From NCBI GenBank assembly GCA_964606665.1, contig CAZSHS010000007.1, positions 62,001 to 126,000 of the forward strand: 64,000 bases of DNA. Reading direction: 5' to 3'. The DNA is from Aved-18 sp964606665 (GTDB lineage: Bacteria > Cyanobacteriota > Vampirovibrionia > Obscuribacterales > Obscuribacteraceae). The first letter of the stretch is position 1. Each line of letters opens with the position of its first letter. Positions 57,391 through 64,000 of this stretch are shown piece after piece. The translations under genes and the position numbers were made by a program. The notes below the pieces were generated by a model that made no database searches, was not told where the DNA came from, and worked only from the letters and a program-made list of their open reading frames with translations.

Positions 57391-58656
57391 GTGAGTTCGA
57401 TTCTAATTAAAACTGATCCGGAGCTTTACTCCTCCATAAATAAGGAACTAGAACGTCAGCGAAATTGCATCGAGTTAATTGCAAGCGAAAATTTTGTGAG
57501 CGAGGCGGTGCTTGAAGCACAGGGTTCTGTTTTAACAAACAAATATGCAGAAGGACTGCCTGCCAAGAGATACTATGGCGGTTGCGAATTTGTAGACGAA
57601 GTGGAAACACTTGCAATTGAGCGAATCAAAAAACTATTCAACGCACCTCACGCAAACGTTCAACCGCATTCGGGTGCTCAAGCCAATATGGCCGTTTTCT
57701 TTGCCATGTTAAAACCTGGTGACAAAGTTATGGGTATGTCGCTCGACCAGGGTGGTCACTTGACTCATGGCTCTCCGGTTAATTTCTCAGGCAAATGGTT
57801 TGATGTAAGTCACTACGGAATTGATACCAATACCGGCAAAATAGATTACGACGTTGTTGAAAAGCAAGCGCTTGAATGTAAGCCAAAATTGATTGTGTGC
57901 GGTGCAAGCAACTATTCACGCATAATAGATTTTGAGCGATTTAGAAAAATTGCAGACAAATGTGGCGCCTTACTTTTGGCTGACGTGGCTCACATTGCGG
58001 GTTTAATCGTAGCTGGTCTACATCCAAATCCCTTTCCTCATGCTCATTTTGTCACGACAACTACGCACAAGACTTTGCGCGGTCCTCGCGGCGGCGTCAC
58101 AATGTGTTTAGAAGAATACGCCAAGGACATCGACAAAGCAGTTTTCCCTGGATTACAGGGCGGACCGCTTATGCATGTAATCGCGGCTAAGGCTGCCTCT
58201 TTTGGCGAAGCGCTCAAACCCGAATTCAAAACTTATCAAGAAAATATTGTGGCAAACGCAAAAACTTTGGCCAACACCATTTTGAATCAGGGTCTGGAAA
58301 TAGTCTCTGGCGGTACAGACAATCATTTGATGACGGTTGATTTGCGTCCAATAAAAATGACTGGTAAACGCGCTTGTATAGTACTTGAAGAAGTTAATAT
58401 CACCACAAACAAAAACGCAGTACCAAACGATCCTGAAAAGCCCATGGTTACAAGCGGTATTCGCATAGGCACTCCTGCTGTCACTTCGCGCGGCATGGGT
58501 ATTAGTGAAATGGAAATAATAGGCAAATTAATTGGCGAGACATTAAAAGCACCAGACGATGAAAGCGTGCGCGAGCAAAGCAAAAAAGCAGTGGCTGAGC
58601 TATGTCACAAATTCCCTCTTTACGCGGTCAATCTGACAGGCGCTGCAAGTAAGTGA
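57391..58656 (+). CDS. glyA: Serine hydroxymethyltransferase
   Basis: 421 residues from GTG 57391. The frame is open further up (TTG 57301), but GAGGAAG at 57379-57385 marks GTG 57391, and the product length then matches the family. Motifs: ELIASENF, NKYAEGLPAKRYYGG, QPHSGAQANMAVFFAML, and the PLP lysine K227 in TTTHKTLRGPRGG. It makes glycine and methylene-THF from serine and supplies one-carbon units. The stop overlaps the next start (GTGA). Confidence 0.95.
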   Translation: MSSILIKTDPELYSSINKELERQRNCIELIASENFVSEAVLEAQGSVLTNKYAEGLPAKRYYGGCEFVDEVETLAIERIKKLFNAPHANVQPHSGAQANMAVFFAMLKPGDKVMGMSLDQGGHLTHGSPVNFSGKWFDVSHYGIDTNTGKIDYDVVEKQALECKPKLIVCGASNYSRIIDFERFRKIADKCGALLLADVAHIAGLIVAGLHPNPFPHAHFVTTTTHKTLRGPRGGVTMCLEEYAKDIDKAVFPGLQGGPLMHVIAAKAASFGEALKPEFKTYQENIVANAKTLANTILNQGLEIVSGGTDNHLMTVDLRPIKMTGKRACIVLEEVNITTNKNAVPNDPEKPMVTSGIRIGTPAVTSRGMGISEMEIIGKLIGETLKAPDDESVREQSKKAVAELCHKFPLYAVNLTGAASK

Positions 58657-60071
58657 GCAATAACATGTCTCTTGGCGAAAACGAAAAACAGCCAGAGCTT
58701 CCGCCTTCCAATTCATCGGATGGCGTGCCCGCTCAGCCAACTTTACAGGCTCCCCCCTTGGCACAAGCAACACAACCGGCTCAACCATTCCCTCAAGATC
58801 CAGACGAGCCTGAGATTTCAGACAATCTAGAGCCGCCCGTAATTAAAAATCGCGCGACCAACATTATGATTCGCGCTTGCCAACTTTTATTGTTTTTGAC
58901 CGGACTGGTTATTGCCATCTTTGTAATTCCACGCGGACACCTTGAGCAGATGCAATACGCTGGTTTTCTGATTGCACTTTCAATGAGCTGGTGGCTCACG
59001 CCAGAAATTAGGTCGCGTGCACTCAAACTTGGTTTGGTAGACAAACCAGGCGAAGAGCGTCGTATTCACAAAACAGCCGTTCCCCGCCTTGGTGGTGTGG
59101 CCATTTTTATAAGCATTCTTTTTACTATTGGAACACTTGTGGCCATCGCTGGCCGGCTGCCGCGTGATGCACGCGGAGTGGAAGGCATTCTTGGCATCGC
59201 CATTGGTGGCACACTCATTTTCGTACTGGGTTTGCTCGACGATTTAGAGTCAATTCGAGCACGCGATAAATTTATAGTTCAGATACTTGCAGCCACAGCC
59301 GCTTACTCACTAGGCGTGCGCATTCGGTCTATTCCAATTCCTTTAAATATGGATTTAGACTTGGGATTTTTTACCATTCAAGGAGGCGTCCCCATCGAAC
59401 TGGGTCCTCTCAGCTTGCCGATTACAGTCTTATGGCTTGTGGGAGTAGCAAACGCAGTTAACTTAATCGATGGTATGGACGGACTGGCCGCAGGTGTTTC
59501 GGCCATTTCGGCAATTACAATCTGGAGCGTCGCCCTCAGCCAAAGCATCGTTCGACCTTACGCAGCATTAATGGCTGCAGTAGTAGCTGGAGCACTGTTT
59601 GGTTTCTTGCGTTGGAATTTCAACCCGGCTCGTATTTTCTTGGGAGATTCAGGAGCGTATCTCGTTGGTTTCATTTTGGGGGCCATCTCTATTACGGGAG
59701 TAATCAAGGGAGTAGCTGCAGCTACTGTGATTGTGCCAACTTTTCTTTTAGTAGGACTTATTTTGTTTTTCCCGCTGCTCGATACCTCTTGGGCAGTAAT
59801 CAGACGCATGGCTGCTGGTCGGTCGATTTTTGCACCAGATGCAGGACACATTCACCACAGGCTATTGCGCACCGGTTTATCGCAAAAAAATGTAGCCTAT
59901 ATTATTTATAGTGTGTCTGCACTCCTGGGTCTGGTTGCCACTTATTTCGTCAATCAACACTGGTATTTTTTGAAGCTAACAGCTTGCGTTCTTGTTATGG
60001 CGCTTTTCTTTGCAGAAGTGCTAAACAGACACAGACAAAGAGGCAGCAAAAAGCAAGCTAAGAAAAACTGA
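58653..60071 (+). CDS. WecA/TagO-like undecaprenyl-phosphate sugar-1-phosphate transferase
   Basis: 472 residues, GTG start overlapping glyA by four bases; ATG 58665 is an alternative. A 60-residue Pro/Gln-rich N-terminus is followed by about eleven membrane helices. Motifs: LVDKPGEERRIHK, LLDDLESIRARDKF, NAVNLIDGMDGLAAG, FLGDSGAYLVGF and HIHHRLLRTG, the last two typical of WecA/TagO rather than MraY. The enzyme puts a UDP-sugar phosphate (usually GlcNAc-1-P) on undecaprenyl phosphate to start O-antigen, capsule or wall polymers. Confidence 0.9.
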   Translation: MSNNMSLGENEKQPELPPSNSSDGVPAQPTLQAPPLAQATQPAQPFPQDPDEPEISDNLEPPVIKNRATNIMIRACQLLLFLTGLVIAIFVIPRGHLEQMQYAGFLIALSMSWWLTPEIRSRALKLGLVDKPGEERRIHKTAVPRLGGVAIFISILFTIGTLVAIAGRLPRDARGVEGILGIAIGGTLIFVLGLLDDLESIRARDKFIVQILAATAAYSLGVRIRSIPIPLNMDLDLGFFTIQGGVPIELGPLSLPITVLWLVGVANAVNLIDGMDGLAAGVSAISAITIWSVALSQSIVRPYAALMAAVVAGALFGFLRWNFNPARIFLGDSGAYLVGFILGAISITGVIKGVAAATVIVPTFLLVGLILFFPLLDTSWAVIRRMAAGRSIFAPDAGHIHHRLLRTGLSQKNVAYIIYSVSALLGLVATYFVNQHWYFLKLTACVLVMALFFAEVLNRHRQRGSKKQAKKN

Positions 60072-60078
60072 GAAAATC

Positions 60079-61596
60079 TTGAGATCTCCTTTTTTTATTT
60101 TAGTTGCGATAATGGCTTTAGGTCTTTGTCTGCGATTGTTTCTAATCAATGGCGGAGTTGATTTAGACGAATGTATAACTGAGTATGTAAGTTCTAGCCA
60201 ATCGCTAGATGAGCTTACAGACAGAATTGTGCAACATGAATTTGGTCCTCCGCTATATTTCTATTTGATGATGCTCTGGCGTAAAGTCACTCCCGACCAG
60301 GCAATTTATCTAGCTCTGCCATCTTTATTTTTTGGCATGCTTTTAATTCCACTCACTTATCTTCTGGCCAATAAACTAACTAGCTCAAAAAACATAGCTC
60401 AAATTGCAGCTTTATTTTGTGCCTTGTCACCTCTTGCTCTGTTTTATTCGCACGAAACTCGCGTTTATTCTATGTTTGCTTGCTTGAATGCTGCAACTGC
60501 TTATTTTTATATCAAATGGTTCAAAGACAAAAGCAAATCATCACTAGTCGCTTTAACAATTTGCGCTTGCCTTTTGGCTTACACTCATTATCTTGCCTTT
60601 TTCTTTTTGGGATTACTTGTAATTGGCGCGTTCGTTTATTGCGGGTTCGAAAAAAAAACTAGAGACTTTTATAGAACGATACCTTTGTTTTTTCTGCCAG
60701 CAGCATTGTTTTTGCCTTGGCTTGGCAATATGAAAAAACATTTGAGCGTGGGTACTTACTGGGTCGAGCCCACGCCAATAAATATGTGGTGGCAAGTAAT
60801 AGTCTCGAACACAGCCGCTCTTTCACCAGCACCGTGGGTACTTGGGGCATTTTTGACAATTCCCTTTCTTCTCGTGTTTATGGTGCTTTGGCTCAAAAAA
60901 AAACTGGATTTGCCTAAAGGCGAAATCGCATTCCTGCTTGTAATAGTAATACCGCCTGCTTTTTTGGTTGGTTATATAACGCCCTATATTTTTGGATATT
61001 GTCGCTATATGATGCCTTTTGCTCCATTTGCCTGGATATTTTTTGCCATCCTTTGGTCAAGGAGTATGAAGCCCAAAATGCTTGTGACATTACTAGTAGT
61101 ACTATGTTTCTTTGACGGTTTTGAAGCAAAAAGTCTTGGTTCTCTCAATCGAAGCGGAATGCGCCAAATTGCAAAGGACATGAGTAATAATCGTTTTGGC
61201 GACTGTCTTTATCTTGTGTTGCCAGATTTCGATGCATATACTTTGCGTTATTATTTGCGCACTGAAAATTCTAACAAAGACAACTTCAAAATCATTTCTT
61301 TTCCCAATCTAGATATGCAGCGCCCTACTCCGCATCAGGGTTATGCAAGCGCCTGGGCCGACAAAGACAATGTAGACAGATTGATGAACTATCTTGAGGC
61401 GAGCAATCAAAAAACTTTGCTTGTTATACGAGATCCTGCAGTGCTTGAAAGTTCACAAATGCCTGCGAAATCGCGTATAGACCAGGTGATGGCCAGGCTT
61501 GGCGAAAAGTACCAGAAAATCGGCGATACGATCAATTATAAAGCCAAAGGTAGATCCTACTTTGTGGACCAATTTAATTTATCAGTTTATAAATAG
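60079..61596 (+). CDS. GT39/ArnT-like membrane glycosyltransferase
   Basis: 505 residues, TTG start seven bases after the previous stop. About nine to ten membrane helices; the catalytic acidic motif LDECITEY lies in the first loop (near residue 31), followed by HEFGPPLYFYLMMLW, typical of GT39/PMT-type enzymes that use lipid-linked sugars. A soluble C-terminal domain of about 140 residues faces the periplasm. Together with the WecA-like gene it suggests a sugar polymer or protein glycosylation step at the outer face of the inner membrane; acceptor unknown. Confidence 0.85.
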   Translation: MRSPFFILVAIMALGLCLRLFLINGGVDLDECITEYVSSSQSLDELTDRIVQHEFGPPLYFYLMMLWRKVTPDQAIYLALPSLFFGMLLIPLTYLLANKLTSSKNIAQIAALFCALSPLALFYSHETRVYSMFACLNAATAYFYIKWFKDKSKSSLVALTICACLLAYTHYLAFFFLGLLVIGAFVYCGFEKKTRDFYRTIPLFFLPAALFLPWLGNMKKHLSVGTYWVEPTPINMWWQVIVSNTAALSPAPWVLGAFLTIPFLLVFMVLWLKKKLDLPKGEIAFLLVIVIPPAFLVGYITPYIFGYCRYMMPFAPFAWIFFAILWSRSMKPKMLVTLLVVLCFFDGFEAKSLGSLNRSGMRQIAKDMSNNRFGDCLYLVLPDFDAYTLRYYLRTENSNKDNFKIISFPNLDMQRPTPHQGYASAWADKDNVDRLMNYLEASNQKTLLVIRDPAVLESSQMPAKSRIDQVMARLGEKYQKIGDTINYKAKGRSYFVDQFNLSVYK

Positions 61597-61659
61597 CTAA
61601 AATTAGCAAATGAGAAGACCGGCTTAAACTTTAGAGTATGTGGAATAAACGCGATTAAG

Positions 61660-62100
61660 ATGCTTGAATTTCTAACTTTTGAATTAAACGATACAAAAAT
61701 AGCTCTGCCGGTAGAAGCAGTGTCGAGCATTTATGAAGCGGTTGCTATTCAGCCATCCAAGATAGAGCGTCCAGGAATTTTGGGCGATTTCAATCTACAC
61801 GGTGAAATGATACCGGTTCTAAATTTAGACAGGCATTGGAAGCGCGAAATAAAAACGACTAAGCTAGACAGTCAGATTATCGTTCTTAATCACAGCCAAA
61901 ATCTCGTTGCCATTATTGCCGATGACGTCAAAGGAACTATAAGAGTTGAGCCGAATGCGGTAATGTCACTAAATGCAGTTCTGCCTCAAGATTATGAACA
62001 GAATCCTCATGGTTTAACCGTTTACGACAACGAAATCTACTTTGTTCTGGATCTTGAAAGCATACTTGCGACTCAAATGGATGAGTTCAATCATGCATGA
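61660..62100 (+). CDS. CheW-like chemotaxis coupling protein
   Basis: 146 residues. CheW fold pattern: LTFELNDTKIALPVEAVSSIYE, ILGDFNLHGEMIPVLNLDRH, QIIVLNHSQNLVAIIADDVKG and a final strand pair. CheW couples receptors to CheA. First of two CheW genes; the next begins within its last eight bases. ATG at 61660. Confidence 0.88.
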   Translation: MLEFLTFELNDTKIALPVEAVSSIYEAVAIQPSKIERPGILGDFNLHGEMIPVLNLDRHWKREIKTTKLDSQIIVLNHSQNLVAIIADDVKGTIRVEPNAVMSLNAVLPQDYEQNPHGLTVYDNEIYFVLDLESILATQMDEFNHA

Positions 62101-62491
62101 ATTATTGATGCTTGCCATTGAAGGCACCATTTTTGCTGTACCGACCTCTTATCTGGTAGAGGTTTTACCGGCAGTAGCCTTGAGTTCTATGCCTCATCAG
62201 CCCGATTTTATAAGCGGTCTTATGAACTTGCGAGGAGAAGTGCTTGCCGTCCACGACATGCGCAAACACGCTGGTATAAAAGCCAAAGAAATTGAAGAAA
62301 CAGACAAAATAGTGGTTGCCACTGATGGCAAGATTAAACTTGGCATTCTGGTTGACAAGATAGATGCCGTACAACGCTTTAAGGAAGAACAGTTATTTGC
62401 CCAGTCCCTTTCACCGCGTGCTTTTCGCATAATCGAACTGAAAGACCGAAATGTCCATATAAAAGACCTTCAGGATTATCTGGACGACTAA
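62093..62491 (+). CDS. Second CheW-like protein
   Basis: 132 residues from ATG 62093, with GGATGAG upstream, overlapping the first cheW by eight bases (ATGCATGA). Pattern LMLAIEGTIFAVPTSYLVEVLP, GLMNLRGEVLAVHDMRK, DKIVVATDGKIKLGILVDKID is the CheW domain. It shares limited identity with its neighbour, so the two may serve different receptor contacts. Confidence 0.88.
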   Translation: MHELLMLAIEGTIFAVPTSYLVEVLPAVALSSMPHQPDFISGLMNLRGEVLAVHDMRKHAGIKAKEIEETDKIVVATDGKIKLGILVDKIDAVQRFKEEQLFAQSLSPRAFRIIELKDRNVHIKDLQDYLDD

Positions 62492-62536
62492 CCTGGGTAT
62501 AGAAAATGAAGATCAAACTCATATTGGAGACGTTTC

Positions 62537-63493
62537 ATGGCCAAATCGGCGACTAACGGCAGAAAAACTACGACTAAAACTCAGTCGAGGGTGGCATCAA
62601 AGCCCCAGTCCCAGAATTTCAATTCCTCTGACAATTCAAAAGACCAGTATGAGCGCATAGACGAAATGGTGCATGAAGTTTCGCGTCTGGCTCAGTTAAT
62701 TTTAGAAGCCGCCACAAATTTGTCAGTCAATTCCACTCAAACTGCAGCAGCCGTCACTCAGACCACCACGATAGTAGAGGAAGTACGCCAAACTGTCGAG
62801 GTTTCAAGCAAGAAAGCGCAAAACGTATCGACCGACGCACGAAACGTCTTACAGACTTCAGAGCATGGTCAAAAAGCTGCAAACGACGTTCTGCAAGGTA
62901 TGCAGGCGATTAAAGAACATATGGATTCGCTAACCCAGACAATTTTGACTCTGCGCAACCAGACCAAACAAGTTGGTGAAATTATCGCAACTGTAGACGA
63001 TATTGCCCAGCAGTCTAACTTGCTTGCTGTAAACGCAGCCATTGAAGCCGCAAGAGCGGGCGAGCAAGGAAAAGGATTTGCCGTAGTGGCACAAGCAATT
63101 AAGAGTCTGGCAGAACAATCTAAGAAATCAACTTCTAATGTTCGCAGCATTTTAAATGAAATTGTAGAAGCCACCGCATCTGCCACTATGAAAACTGAAC
63201 ACGGTATCAAAGTAGTTGCCGATGGTGAAGTCTTTGCCAAACAAGCAGGTCATGCCATGGTAGTTTTGGCCGATAGTATGAATCGCTCTGCTCAAGCAGC
63301 CATACAAATCGAAGCTTCGAGCCAACAGCAACTGCAAGGAGTGCAGCAAGTTTTAGAAGCAATGAAGAGCGTCGAAGAAGCAAGTAACGATAATCAAAAA
63401 GGTGCCAAAGAATTAGAAGAAGCAGTTACTCGCTTGAATGATCTCGGTGGCAACCTAAAGCATCTAACTGAGCGACTCGGCTCGCGCAACTAA
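62537..63493 (+). CDS. Soluble methyl-accepting chemotaxis protein
   Basis: 318 residues. It has no transmembrane helix, no HAMP and no ligand domain; a 45-residue Ser/Thr/Gln-rich N-terminus leads into one long antiparallel coiled coil. The hairpin tip IAQQSNLLAVNAAIEAARAG and EQGKGFAVVAQAIKSLAEQS is the conserved MCP signalling region. It would act in the cytoplasm with the two CheW proteins. Methylation would be by the CheR encoded next. Confidence 0.92.
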   Translation: MAKSATNGRKTTTKTQSRVASKPQSQNFNSSDNSKDQYERIDEMVHEVSRLAQLILEAATNLSVNSTQTAAAVTQTTTIVEEVRQTVEVSSKKAQNVSTDARNVLQTSEHGQKAANDVLQGMQAIKEHMDSLTQTILTLRNQTKQVGEIIATVDDIAQQSNLLAVNAAIEAARAGEQGKGFAVVAQAIKSLAEQSKKSTSNVRSILNEIVEATASATMKTEHGIKVVADGEVFAKQAGHAMVVLADSMNRSAQAAIQIEASSQQQLQGVQQVLEAMKSVEEASNDNQKGAKELEEAVTRLNDLGGNLKHLTERLGSRN

Positions 63494-63515
63494 GGGATGA
63501 GTAATTAAATAAATT

Positions 63516-64000
63516 ATGACGGTCAATATCTCCTCTAACCTGGTCAAAGCAATGCTTGATTGGGTTGAGCTGCAACTTGGCCTGAAAATATCAGAATCGC
63601 GTCATAGTGACTTTGAAAAATCTTTGTGTTTAGCTGCTACCGATGCCGGTTGTCAAACACCGGCTGAATTTATTTCAAAGTTCATTCGCGGAAATCCTAG
63701 CCAAAAAGAAATAGGAATTCTTTCTACTTATTTGACCATTGGCGAGACTTATTTCTTTCGAGACCCACTGAGCTTCTCTGTTCTCGTAAATAGTGTTTTG
63801 CCCGAAGTCGAGCGTCAAAATCCAGAAAAATCAGTTCGTATCTGGAGTGCCGGTTGCTCCACAGGCGAAGAGCCTTATTCTATTGCTATTTCGTTGATTA
63901 CCAAATTAAACGATTGGACAGTTGATATCCTTGCCTCAGACATCAATCCTCAATCGCTTGAAACGGCTCGCAAAGGGACTTATAGACGCTGGTCGTTCAG
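63516..64000 (+). CDS. cheR: CheR chemotaxis methyltransferase (3' end off the window)
   Basis: 161 codons visible, ATG at 63516. N-terminal helical domain, then TYLTIGETYFFRDP (receptor-facing segment), and the SAM-binding motif IWSAGCSTGEEPYSIAI followed by ILASDINPQSLETARKGTY. CheR methylates glutamates on MCP coiled coils using SAM. It lies 22 bp after the MCP gene in one operon. Confidence 0.93.
   Translation, partial: MTVNISSNLVKAMLDWVELQLGLKISESRHSDFEKSLCLAATDAGCQTPAEFISKFIRGNPSQKEIGILSTYLTIGETYFFRDPLSFSVLVNSVLPEVERQNPEKSVRIWSAGCSTGEEPYSIAISLITKLNDWTVDILASDINPQSLETARKGTYRRWSF

Noticed and set aside
1..64000. Prophage, insertion sequence, integrase or CRISPR array
   Set aside because: No transposase, integrase, phage structural gene, terminal inverted repeat or regular direct-repeat array was found.

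Overview
The window looks like a chromosomal piece of a diderm, non-photosynthetic bacterium with moderate GC and frequent TTG/GTG starts. An outer membrane is implied by an OstA/LptD-like barrel protein, a family 9 (heptosyltransferase-type) glycosyltransferase and a WecA/TagO-type phosphosugar transferase. The mix of very large LysM/zinc-ribbon proteins, a PiT phosphate transporter, FeoB and CheW/MCP/CheR genes reminds me of the Melainabacteria/Vampirovibrionia (Obscuribacterales-like) relatives of Cyanobacteria. That placement is inference from gene style only. The sequence is a draft scaffold: it holds a 10-N gap (13228-13237) and a 100-N gap (36415-36514).

Region 1-23.7 kb is the unusual part. 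A coiled-coil protein gene runs off the left edge on the minus strand. Divergent from it is a plus-strand set: a zinc-ribbon/low-complexity/two-TM protein ending in a VirD4/TraG-like P-loop ATPase, a HerA/VirB4-like ATPase with two CX2CX3C motifs, and a small unknown protein. Facing this set are two giant minus-strand proteins. One is about 3,500 residues and is split only by the 10-N gap; the other is 1,210 residues. Both end in the same module: charged helical region, two LysM-like domains, zinc ribbon, conserved C-terminal domain. I consider this locus the best candidate for an undescribed envelope or secretion-type system.

Region 23.7-36 kb carries a family 9 glycosyltransferase, two unknown genes, pit plus a universal stress protein, a DinG-like helicase lacking one Fe-S cysteine, a LysM membrane protein, an exported M16 peptidase, feoB and a tRNA-His(GTG) with encoded G-1 and CCA.

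Region 36-49 kb holds a DUF6883-like/DUF4926-like pair (probable toxin/immunity or similar), three small envelope genes, an exported TldD/TldE-like pair followed by a DUF4139 protein, a ROK kinase, and an OstA/LptD-like protein whose stop codon abuts the kinase start.

Region 49-64 kb holds an iron alcohol dehydrogenase/SCP2/PfkB operon (the PfkB gene seems to start at ATA), selD-yedF, a ribbon-helix-helix protein, a CPBP protease, recO, glyA, a WecA-like transferase, a GT39-like transferase, and a chemotaxis operon (cheW, cheW, soluble MCP, cheR) that runs off the right edge.
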